Assembly: GCA_003449495.1 (NCBI GenBank)
Contig: DMHJ01000149.1
Location: forward strand, 1 to 6,293
Direction: 5' to 3'
Source: Clostridiales bacterium UBA8153
GTDB taxonomy: Bacteria > Bacillota > Sulfobacillia > UBA8153
Length of the DNA stretch: 6,293 bases
Shown here: in pieces, positions 1 through 5,149 of the stretch
Layout: the number at the start of each line of letters is the position of its first letter
How positions within the stretch are numbered: the stretch's first letter is position 1
Translations under genes and position numbers: made by a program
The notes under the pieces: generated by a model
The model's database searches: none
What the model was told of the DNA's origin: nothing
What the model saw: only the letters and a program-made list of their open reading frames with translations

Positions 1-337
1 TGCCTTGCCCGGACACCGCATCATCGGGTATGGCGGGTGGGCCCGGGACGCAGACGCGATTGCGCTTCCAGCGCCCCCCAGCAAATATCAGGGCGACTAC
101 GCAGGTCCGCAGCGCGGAGGCGGCGAGGATCGCCCGCCAGGCGCCCGTCGCCTCCCAGCCGGCGTACATCAGGGCGGAGGTCAGGCCCAGCCGTACCCTA
201 TTCAGGTACCGCTGCGCGTCCCTCTTGTTGCCGTGAATGGGCTTGTTATGGTACTTCCGTTTGCCATCCGCGTCCAGGCCCAGGTAAACGCAGACAAGCC
301 ATGTTCCTTCCCCTCTTTGGATCAGCTGCCCGGCCAA
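1..337 (-). pseudogene. Truncated phage integrase N-terminus fused in frame to an unrelated membrane-type sequence (partial at window edge)
   Basis: The minus-strand frame opens with TTG at 337-335 and stays open to the window edge (112 residues). AGGAGGA at 350-344 lies about 7 bases upstream, which fixes the start. Residues 1-48 match the AP2-like arm-binding domain at the N-terminus of phage and ICE tyrosine recombinases: RGEGTWLVCVYLGLD, then DGKRKYHNKPIHG, then KRDAQRYLNRV. In that family the next residues usually read like LGTFVEP, followed by a core-binding and a catalytic domain. Here the protein instead continues as RLGLTSALMYAGWE with one hydrophobic segment (about residues 69-87) and a basic WKRNR flank, which suggests a single membrane helix. 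The switch falls near position 193. The downstream part keeps GC-rich third positions, so it may be genuine coding sequence captured by the integrase start. I do not recognise it. No catalytic R-H-R-Y residues are present, so it cannot be an active recombinase. Confidence 0.6.
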
Positions 338-387
338 TGTAAATCCTCCTTCCCTATGTCTCTCGTACTACAGCTCAGAGCAATTCC

Positions 388-407
388 GCACACAATTGGC
401 ACACAAT
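388..407. repeat. Tandem direct repeat GCACACAAT x2
   Basis: GCACACAAT occurs at 388-396 and again at 399-407, separated by TG, so the period is 11 bases, about one helical turn. Read on the minus strand the units are ATTGTGTGC and lie 50-70 bases upstream of the integrase start. Same-face spacing close to an integrase gene fits a protein-binding site, such as an arm-type integrase site or an operator. That role is inference. Confidence 0.5.
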
Positions 408-417
408 GAAGAGAAGC

Positions 418-455
418 GCCGCTAGATCAAGCGGCTTAGCGGCCATTTTGCGGCC
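418..455. repeat. Short hairpin with repeated GCGGC units
   Basis: GCCGCT at 418-423 and AGCGGC at 430-435 form a perfect 6-base inverted repeat around AGATCA. The right arm is then repeated: AGCGGC at 430-435 and 438-443, and TGCGGC at 449-454. There is no T-tract, so a terminator is unlikely. The cluster lies upstream of the integrase start and could be part of its control or attachment region. Confidence 0.35.
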
Positions 456-564
456 GTGGGTCTCTGTCTAAATAGTTCCTAGAATGGTGCGAGCGCACGT
501 ATGGCTCGTTGCCTTGGGCAGCGTGAGAGGTCGGCCCATATGCTATGTATTTGTCTTGTCGGTT

Positions 565-837
565 TCAAGGCCAAGACTTCCATGATACGGTACTAGTTTC
601 CGGAATGGAACTTTGTAGGTGAGGACACGCCCTACCCAATTTCTGGTACATCTCGCGTTTCACCTTATCCGGAAGAGCCCGCGCAAGGTCGACGGCATGA
701 AAGGGAATGGCACGAGTACTGCCGAATCCTGCCAACACGTACTCATCCGAGTGTCTGGAGGAGCAAGTACGGCAGACTGGGAAGGGAGTCGTGTCAGATG
801 ACGCAGTCCGATCCACGTATACTGGCAGTGTTCGCAC
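565..837 (-). CDS. Doubtful minus-strand ORF with a CxxC motif, possible gene remnant
   Basis: This 90-residue frame overlaps the first 40 bases of the plus-strand gene at 798, so at most its lower part is likely to be real. It has a CRTC pair near residue 22, then a protein-like central stretch (LAGFGSTRAIPFHAVDLARA followed by LPDKVKREMYQKLGRACPH) with a plausible amphipathic helix and a second Cys/His pair. That could be a zinc-ribbon-like fold. I see no clear ribosome binding site and do not recognise a family. The plus-strand frames over 600-797 look like random sequence, which is the main reason to keep this one. It may be chance or the 3' remnant of a gene inverted relative to the restriction-modification genes. 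Confidence 0.22.
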   Translation of the reverse strand: MRTLPVYVDRTASSDTTPFPVCRTCSSRHSDEYVLAGFGSTRAIPFHAVDLARALPDKVKREMYQKLGRACPHLQSSIPETSTVSWKSWP

Positions 838-1139
838 TTCTTAGTCGGGCAGCGAGAGAACGACAGCTGGTAACCTATAGTGAACTGGCCGGGGGAGTCG
901 GGTGTCACCCCCAAGCCGAATTGGGTAGAATCCTCCATCGCATTGCCGGCGTGTGCAAGGATAATGGATACCCACCAATTACTGCGTTGGCTGTGTCCAA
1001 AGAGACCCTTGCACCTAGCAAAGGGTTGTGGAAAGTGTTTTCGGACGTGCAAGCGAACGAGAAGAACAGCAGATGGGCAGAAATGATTCGAGAAGCATAC
1101 TTGTTCGATTGGAAGAAGGTGCCCAGAGAATCGTTCTAG
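798..1139 (+). CDS. Small protein of unknown function, first gene of a decayed restriction-modification operon
   Basis: This 113-residue protein starts at ATG 798, with AAGGGAG (782-788) nine bases upstream. Its stop at 1137-1139 is one base before the GTG start of the methyltransferase remnant, so the two genes were probably translationally coupled. I do not recognise a named family. The first half reads as helix, then RQLVTYSELAGGVGCHP, then an LGRILHRIAGVC helix, then GYPPITALAVSKETLAPSKG. That layout recalls the winged-helix part of alkyltransferase-like and MGMT proteins (TYGELA, then a helix, then the region where PCHRV would be). The catalytic PCHR motif is absent, so any relation is structural guesswork. 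The C-terminus (SRWAEMIREAYLFDWKKVP) is helical and rich in aromatic and charged residues. Unlike its two downstream neighbours it has no frameshift or internal stop. An accessory or DNA-binding role in the former restriction-modification system is inferred from position only. Confidence 0.6.
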   Translation: MTQSDPRILAVFALLSRAARERQLVTYSELAGGVGCHPQAELGRILHRIAGVCKDNGYPPITALAVSKETLAPSKGLWKVFSDVQANEKNSRWAEMIREAYLFDWKKVPRESF

Positions 1140-1140
1140 G

Positions 1141-1311
1141 GTGCGAGCAAGAACACTGCCTAAGGGTTGGACAAACAGGCTCCACTTCGGGGACAACCTG
1201 GCCATCATGCGGGAGCATATCGCGGATGAGAACCCTGGCCTGATATGCGTGGACATCATGAAGCTTTGCCTCCATGCGGTCGTCAGACTTGCCAGGTTTC
1301 CGAAGGAGTAG
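1141..1311 (+). pseudogene. N-terminal remnant of a site-specific DNA methyltransferase (type III Mod-like)
   Basis: GTG at 1141 opens a 56-residue frame ending at TAG 1309-1311. No other in-frame start lies between it and the upstream in-frame stop at 1084-1086. Residues 10-38 (WTNRLHFGDNLAIMREHI, then ADENPGLICVD) closely match the start of beta-class N4/N6 DNA methyltransferases, where the pattern is NRLYFGDNL...IPDESVDLIYLDPPFNS. The family match stops at the aspartate of motif IV (position about 1254): DPPF is replaced by DIMKLC, and the frame ends 18 codons later. Motif VIII, the AdoMet-binding FxGxG motif and the target-recognition region are all missing, so the product cannot methylate DNA. 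The body was probably removed by a deletion with its left end near 1255. The gene follows the 798-1139 gene by one base and precedes the restriction-enzyme remnant. Confidence 0.72.
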
Positions 1312-1371
1312 CAATCCGCAGGGCGCTAGCTGGCAGGGCGAGGCGCATGTGAAGGCAAGGGAGGGGCGGCC

Positions 1372-1550
1372 ATGCCAGGTGGCGTCATCGAAAATCCTGT
1401 CCGGAACTCTCCTTTCGAGGAACCGACCGCCATTTCAGGTTCTCGGACGATGGAATCACGGACCAGATTTCCAGCGAACGACGTCGCAGCGCCTAGTTCA
1501 TCCCGGTCCCACCTCCTAGAAAGAAAACGCAGGAGGGAACGATTGATGGC
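1372..1550 (+). pseudogene. N-terminal remnant of a type III-like restriction endonuclease (Res, helicase-type), with frameshift and stop
   Basis: ATG 1372 is preceded by AAGGGAGGGG (1357-1366). The first 18 residues (MPGGVIENPVRNSPFEEP) match the usual opening of type III-like restriction enzymes of the DEAD/DEAH class, roughly NPILNSPYEEPxRHW. The match then moves to the +2 frame at about 1428: RHFRFSDDGITDQISSERRR, then SA, a TAG stop at 1494-1496, then FIPVPPPRKKTQEGTID. In the family this stretch reads like GRRxSxYFVPIPxPRKK. A one-base loss near 1427 and a Tyr codon turned into TAG would explain both lesions. Similarity ends near 1550, before any helicase motif or nuclease domain, so hundreds of residues are missing. 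With the methyltransferase remnant it identifies the locus as a dead restriction-modification system. The family assignment is from remembered sequence patterns, not from a search. Confidence 0.62.
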
Positions 1551-1590
1551 CGGCGCCATCCAAGTCTACGGGACTACCGGGGCTGTGCGG

Positions 1591-1611
1591 ATCCCTGCCT
1601 TGGGCAGGGAT
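1591..1611. terminator. Perfect 9-base hairpin, possible weak terminator upstream of the speD promoter
   Basis: ATCCCTGCC (1591-1599) and GGCAGGGAT (1603-1611) pair perfectly around a TTG loop. Two G-T wobbles can extend the stem. Only three T residues follow, so it is a poor intrinsic terminator. Its place between the dead restriction-modification locus and the speD promoter fits a transcription boundary or a regulatory hairpin. Confidence 0.4.
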
Positions 1612-1646
1612 TTAGCACAAGGGATGGCGGCGGCGTGGGCCGAACC

Positions 1647-1674
1647 TTGACATGCCGAAGGAATTTGTTACAAT
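1647..1674 (+). promoter_or_regulatory. Sigma-A promoter of speD
   Basis: A perfect -35 box TTGACA (1647-1652) and a -10 box TACAAT (1669-1674) are separated by 16 bases. Transcription should start near 1681, leaving a leader of about 67 bases before the speD ATG at 1748. This also rules out the in-frame ATG at 1679 as the translation start. Confidence 0.8.
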
Positions 1675-1747
1675 TTGAATGGCATCGATTCTGGTGGCGA
1701 TACGCCAGGGGAGGACGATACGGGACACAGAGGGGGTTGATAATGAA

Positions 1748-2122
1748 ATGAATGCTTTGGGCCGGCACATACTGGCGGAGATCTATGGATGCGCCTATCA
1801 GATACTCAATGATGTCGGGAGCGTCCAGGAGGTCATGGTCAGCGCGGCACTCGAAGCCGGAGCTGAGGTCAGAGAAGTAGCGTTTCACAAGTTTAGCCCT
1901 CAGGGAGTAAGCGGAGTCGTGGTGATCTCCGAGTCACACCTTGCGATCCACACTTGGCCCGAGCTGGGGTATGCGGCAGTGGACGTGTTCACCTGTGGGG
2001 ATACGGTGGATCCATGGCAGGCCCTAGAGTTCATAGTCGAGAAGTGCGGTGCCAGCAACTACACGGCTTCGGAGATGAGGCGCGGCCTCTTCGGCCAGGC
2101 CCAGCGCGATGTGGCAACCTGA
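1748..2122 (+). CDS. speD: S-adenosylmethionine decarboxylase proenzyme (prokaryotic SpeH/SpeD class)
   Basis: This cytosolic pyruvoyl enzyme decarboxylates S-adenosylmethionine to the aminopropyl donor used by spermidine synthase. The 124-residue product has the usual length of the short bacterial/archaeal class. [15 protein letters not shown] at the N-terminus and [18 protein letters not shown], then [11 protein letters not shown], are diagnostic. Self-cleavage should occur at Glu62-Ser63, with Ser63 becoming the pyruvoyl group. His68 and Cys83 are the conserved processing and catalytic partners, and all three fall at the same numbers as in the Thermotoga maritima enzyme. That agreement, plus the promoter at 1647-1674, supports ATG 1748 over the earlier in-frame ATG at 1679. 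The ribosome site is AGGGGG (1731-1736), somewhat distant at 11 bases. No spermidine synthase (speE) gene is in the window, so the partner must lie elsewhere. The gene looks monocistronic or nearly so. Confidence 0.95.
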   Translation: MNALGRHILAEIYGCAYQILNDVGSVQEVMVSAALEAGAEVREVAFHKFSPQGVSGVVVISESHLAIHTWPELGYAAVDVFTCGDTVDPWQALEFIVEKCGASNYTASEMRRGLFGQAQRDVAT

Positions 2123-2131
2123 AGGTGAGAG

Positions 2132-2194
2132 GTGATAGTTATTATACACAGGAAGAAAGCCAAGAAAAGCCAGAAGATCAAAGCTGACACATAG
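2132..2194 (+). CDS. Possible 20-residue basic peptide downstream of speD
   Basis: GTG at 2132 is preceded by AAGGTGA (2122-2128), which overlaps the speD stop. The short frame reads VIVIIHRKKAKKSQKIKADT and ends in TAG at 2192-2194, at the foot of the terminator-like hairpin. Nine of the 20 residues are Lys, Arg or His. It is too short to separate from chance. It could be a translated tail of the speD message or simply noncoding leader to the hairpin. Confidence 0.18.
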   Translation: MIVIIHRKKAKKSQKIKADT

Positions 2195-2237
2195 GGCCCT
2201 ACGGTAGAGAGCCAGCCGGCCGGTTACCGTAGGGCTC
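2194..2237 (+). terminator. Long inverted repeat, probable transcription terminator after speD
   Basis: GCCCTACGGTA (2196-2206) and TACCGTAGGGC (2225-2235) form a perfect 11-base stem. It extends to 13 pairs with one G-T wobble (2194-2195 with 2236-2237). The 18-base loop contains its own CCGGCCGG palindrome. The trailing sequence TCGTCCTTG is only mildly T-rich, so termination may be incomplete, or the element may act as an operator or attenuator for the peptidase gene 74 bases downstream. Confidence 0.6.
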
Positions 2238-2310
2238 GTCCTTGCTGGAGGAGATCCACTATTTTGGTGGAAGTCATAGGAGAGGCAAAGACGCGAGGAG
2301 GAAGGCTTAT

Positions 2311-3375
2311 ATGGATGAGCGTTTGCGGCTGCTCAAGGAGATCACCGATGCGCCCGGCGTGCCCGGGTTCGAAGGCGCGGTGGCCCGGGTCATGGAGAAG
2401 CACCTGTCCGGTCTGGCCGAGCTAAGCCGCGACCGCCTGGGCAGCATCATCGCCAAAAAGCCGGGCACCGCCACTAGCCCCCGCATCATGCTGGCGGGTC
2501 ATATGGACGAGATCGGGTTCATGGTTACCTACATAACCAAGGAGGGCTACGTAAAGTTTCAGACGCTGGGCGGGTGGTGGGAGCAGGTCCTGCTGGCTCA
2601 GCGGGTGACGGTGAAGACGAAAGACGGTGACGTGCCCGGTATCATCGGCTCTAAGCCGCCCCATATTCTCGATCCGGAAGCCCGCAAGAAGCCCGTGGAA
2701 AAGCGGGACATGTTCATAGACATCGGCGCTTTTAGCCAGGAAGAGGCGGAAGGATTCGGCGTCAGGCCCGGCGATCCGGTGGTCCCCGACAGTGCGTTCG
2801 GCACCATGAAGAACGCCAACCTGCTCATGGCCAAGGCGTGGGATGACCGGCTCGGGTGCGCCCTGATCATCGATGTGATGCGGGAGATCGGTCCCGGGCA
2901 TCCCAACACCCTCTACGGGGTGGGTACGGTCCAGGAGGAAGTCGGCCTGCGCGGCGCCATCACCAGCGCCCACCTGATCCAGCCGGACGTCGGCTTCGCC
3001 CTAGAGGTGGACATCGCCGGCGATATGCCGGGGGTCAAAGAGCACGAAGCCCAGGGCAAGCTCGGTAAGGGGCCAGCTGTGCTCCTTTACGACTCTTCCC
3101 TGATCCCCAACCCACGTTTACGGGACCTGGTGATGGACACGGCGCGCAGGGAGAACATCCCCTTGCAGTTTGACAGCATGGCCGGCGGCGGCACCGATGC
3201 CGGCCGCATCCACGTTACCGGAGGCGGTGCCCCTAGCCTGGTGTTGGGCGTACCGTGCCGGTACATTCACAGTCATACCGGGATCATCCACCGCGAAGAC
3301 TACGACCGTATGGTTCAGCTGTTGGTAGCGGTGATCAAGCGGTTGGACCAGAGTACCGTAGCCGGCCTCGTCTGA
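2311..3375 (+). CDS. M42-family metallo-aminopeptidase (glutamyl/leucyl aminopeptidase, CelM/YsdC type)
   Basis: This is a cytosolic di-metal aminopeptidase of the kind that forms large tetrahedral (TET) assemblies and trims peptides from their N-termini. ATG 2311 follows GAGGAGGAAGG (2295-2305) and gives 354 residues, normal for the family. Earlier in-frame starts would lie against the hairpin at 2194-2237. Motifs appear in the expected order. LAGHMDEIGFMV carries metal ligand His64 and Asp66. KAWDDRLGC carries the bridging Asp178. VQEEVGLRGA carries the catalytic Glu209 and ligand Glu210. ALEVDIAGD holds the fourth ligand position (Glu232 or Asp234). GGGTDAG is at 292-298, and RYIHSHTGI carries ligand His320. 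All catalytic positions are intact, so the enzyme should be active. Substrate preference cannot be read from sequence. Some relatives were annotated as endoglucanases (CelM), which is now considered doubtful. The gene ends 18 bases before ndk, suggesting co-transcription. Confidence 0.92.
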   Translation: MDERLRLLKEITDAPGVPGFEGAVARVMEKHLSGLAELSRDRLGSIIAKKPGTATSPRIMLAGHMDEIGFMVTYITKEGYVKFQTLGGWWEQVLLAQRVTVKTKDGDVPGIIGSKPPHILDPEARKKPVEKRDMFIDIGAFSQEEAEGFGVRPGDPVVPDSAFGTMKNANLLMAKAWDDRLGCALIIDVMREIGPGHPNTLYGVGTVQEEVGLRGAITSAHLIQPDVGFALEVDIAGDMPGVKEHEAQGKLGKGPAVLLYDSSLIPNPRLRDLVMDTARRENIPLQFDSMAGGGTDAGRIHVTGGGAPSLVLGVPCRYIHSHTGIIHREDYDRMVQLLVAVIKRLDQSTVAGLV

Positions 3376-3393
3376 GGAGGTTTGCAGGCCAAC

Positions 3394-3855
3394 ATGGGAT
3401 GGCAACAGACTTTTGTCATGGTCAAGCCCGACGGGGTCCAGCGCGGGCTGGTAGGGGAAGTGATTTCGCGGTTCGAACGCCGCGGGCTGCGACTGGTGGC
3501 TTTACGCATGGTGGTCATGGAACGCGACCTCGCCCGGCGGCACTATGGGGCACACCAGGACAAGGCTTTCTTTCCGGATCTGCTGGAGTATATCACCTCG
3601 GCGCCGGTGGTGGCCATGGTCTGGGAGGGCCCGGGTGCCATCGGGCTGGCCCGGGCGATGCTGGGGCCGACAGATGCCAGCCAGGCGCCCGGTGGTACGC
3701 TGCGTGGGGACTACTGCATGGATATCGGGTTCAACCTGGTGCACGCCTCCGATGGCTCTGAGGCGGCGTCCCGGGAGATCGCCCTGTTTTTCCAGCCCGA
3801 AGAGCTGTGTAGCTACCGCCGCGACTTGGAGAAATGGGTGATGCCCCGGACCTAG
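3394..3855 (+). CDS. ndk: Nucleoside diphosphate kinase
   Basis: This cytosolic enzyme transfers the gamma phosphate of ATP to other NDPs and dNDPs through a phospho-histidine, balancing NTP and dNTP pools. The 153-residue product opens with TFVMVKPDGVQRGLVGE, the family signature. With ATG 3394 as residue 1 the active-site residues are Lys11, Tyr51, Arg87, Thr93, Arg104, Asn114 and the phosphorylated His117, all present and each one number below the human enzyme. The active-site stretch reads GFNLVHASDGSEAA where most relatives have GRNxxHGSDSxESA, so three normally conserved positions differ (Phe113, Ala118, Gly121). The GAGGAGG site at 3374-3380 is 13 bases from this ATG, while TTG 3382 is only one base away. 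ATG 3394 fits the protein family better. The gene probably shares a transcript with the M42 peptidase upstream. Confidence 0.95.
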   Translation: MGWQQTFVMVKPDGVQRGLVGEVISRFERRGLRLVALRMVVMERDLARRHYGAHQDKAFFPDLLEYITSAPVVAMVWEGPGAIGLARAMLGPTDASQAPGGTLRGDYCMDIGFNLVHASDGSEAASREIALFFQPEELCSYRRDLEKWVMPRT

Positions 3856-3967
3856 TTCGGGTAGAGGCGCTACCTGTACCGTTGTCTTTACCCATAGAAG
3901 CGGGGCCGCGGGTTGCCCGATGCCGATGGGAGGGCCGTGGCGTGCCGCCCTAGTGGGGGTGCTGCCG

Positions 3968-5149
3968 GTGGACCGCATCATCATGCATGTGGACATGAAC
4001 GCCTTCTTCGCCTCGGTGGAGCAGCAGGCCGATCCGTCCCTACGCGGCCGGCCGGTGCTGGTCAGCGGCGACCCGCAGGGCAGGTCGGTAGTGTCCGCGG
4101 CTTCCTATGAGGCCCGTCCTTTTGGAGTGAGGGCGGGCATGCCGCTGGTTACCGCCCGGCGCCTGTGCCCGGGCGCGGTGATCGTGCGGGCGCGCCACCG
4201 GGAATACGCGCGGGTATCCCACCAGATCCTGGCCATCCTGCGCACATACACGCCGCTGGTGGAGCCGTACTCCATCGACGAGGCGTTCTTGGACCTTACC
4301 GGCTGCGAAAAGGTGAGCGGCCCGCCCCGGGAAGCGGCCTTGGCCATCAAGCGAGCCATCCATGCCGCTACCGGCCTTACCTGTTCCATCGGGATTGCCC
4401 CCAATCGCTTCCTGGCTAAGATGGCCTCGGACCTGCAAAAACCCGACGGCCTGGTGGTGCTGGAAAGCTCGGATGTGCCTCGCCTGCTCTGGCCCCTGCC
4501 CGTCACCCGGCTGTTCGGCGTGGGTGAGAAAACCGCCGAGCGCCTGCGCTCCTTGGGCATCGTGACCATCGGGGCCTTGGCGCAGATGCCGGCAGCGCTC
4601 CTGCAGCAGCGCCTGGGTCCGGGGGCGGGCCGGCTAGTGGAATTGGCCTGGGGCCGGGACGTGACCCCGGTGGAGAGTGAGGGTGCCGGAGCCAAGTCCA
4701 TCAGCCACGAGGTGACCTTGCCCGTGGATACGGCAGACGAGAGCCGGCTGCAGGAGCTGGTGCTGGACATGAGCGACCGGGTAGCCAGGCGGGTGCGGCG
4801 GGCGGGGCTCCAGGGGAGGACCGTAGAGATCAAACTCCGGAATGCCAAGTTCCAGACCATCGTGCGTAGCCGCACCCTGGATGGACCCACCCAACTGTCC
4901 GAAGACATCTATGCCGCCTGCCTAAAGCTTCTGGACCAACACTGGGACCGGAGTCCCGTGCGCCTGGTGGGCGTCTCCCTCAGCCAGCTGACCGGCGCCG
5001 GTCACGGCCAGCTGCACTTTCCAGACGGGCGGGAGCGACAACGCAAGCTGGCGGCAGTAACGGATGCCATCCGCGAGCGTTTCGGAGAAGATTCCCTGGT
5101 GCGGGCCCGCCTACTCTCCCCTAGGAAACCGGAGGGGGAGCCGTCGTGA
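3968..5149 (+). CDS. dinB: DNA polymerase IV (Y-family translesion polymerase)
   Basis: This error-prone Y-family polymerase copies past damaged bases. Counting from GTG 3968 (393 residues), the palm motifs are HVDMNAFFASVEQ with metal ligand Asp9 and the steric-gate Phe14, and PYSIDEAFLDL with Asp104-Glu105. GIAPNRFLAKMASDLQKPDG (142-161) is the usual fingers/palm signature. A helix-hairpin-helix (LFGVGEKTAERLRSLGI) spans about 182-198, and the little-finger domain (KSISHE at 243) runs to the end. GGGGGTG at 3954-3960 supports GTG 3968. ATG 3920 would add 16 residues without similarity to the family and has no ribosome site. The C-terminal sliding-clamp motif, QLSLF in many relatives, is QLHFP here (348-352). 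No LexA-type operator is evident in the 112 bases after ndk. The stop overlaps the next start by four bases (GTGA), so translation of the DUF72 gene is coupled. Confidence 0.93.
   Translation: MDRIIMHVDMNAFFASVEQQADPSLRGRPVLVSGDPQGRSVVSAASYEARPFGVRAGMPLVTARRLCPGAVIVRARHREYARVSHQILAILRTYTPLVEPYSIDEAFLDLTGCEKVSGPPREAALAIKRAIHAATGLTCSIGIAPNRFLAKMASDLQKPDGLVVLESSDVPRLLWPLPVTRLFGVGEKTAERLRSLGIVTIGALAQMPAALLQQRLGPGAGRLVELAWGRDVTPVESEGAGAKSISHEVTLPVDTADESRLQELVLDMSDRVARRVRRAGLQGRTVEIKLRNAKFQTIVRSRTLDGPTQLSEDIYAACLKLLDQHWDRSPVRLVGVSLSQLTGAGHGQLHFPDGRERQRKLAAVTDAIRERFGEDSLVRARLLSPRKPEGEPS

Larger units (their letters stand above)
338..797. other. 460-base intergenic stretch between divergent accessory genes
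   Basis: This stretch separates the minus-strand integrase fragment from the plus-strand restriction-modification remnant. Its base composition is closer to even than the GC-rich DNA after 2300. It contains a 9-base tandem direct repeat, a small hairpin with clustered GCGGC units, and one poorly supported minus-strand ORF (565-837). I found no tRNA, no CRISPR repeat and no convincing promoter here. Confidence 0.6.

Noticed and set aside
660..1259. A 199-residue minus-strand ORF across the small gene and methyltransferase remnant
   Set aside because: It lies antisense to a coherent plus-strand gene pair, has no recognisable motif or ribosome site, and its composition looks like a reverse shadow.
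1372..1650. A 92-residue intact ORF starting at ATG 1372
   Set aside because: Only its first 18 residues look like a protein family. After that the family-like sequence continues in another frame, so the ORF is read-through of a broken gene.
1679..1747. Upstream ATG that would lengthen speD by 23 residues
   Set aside because: It sits at or before the predicted transcription start, and the extra residues do not belong to the family. Numbering from 1748 places Ser63, His68 and Cys83 correctly.
2242..2310. TTG start adding 23 residues to the M42 peptidase
   Set aside because: It is only a few bases after the terminator-like stem, and the added residues have no family match. ATG 2311 has a strong ribosome site.
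3856..3967. SOS (LexA) box before dinB
   Set aside because: I looked for a CGAAC-N4-GTTCG type palindrome and found only a lone GTTCG with no partner arm.
4105..4908. A 267-residue ORF antisense to dinB
   Set aside because: It is a mirror of GC-rich coding sequence: rich in Ser, Arg and Pro, with no motif and fully inside a certain gene.
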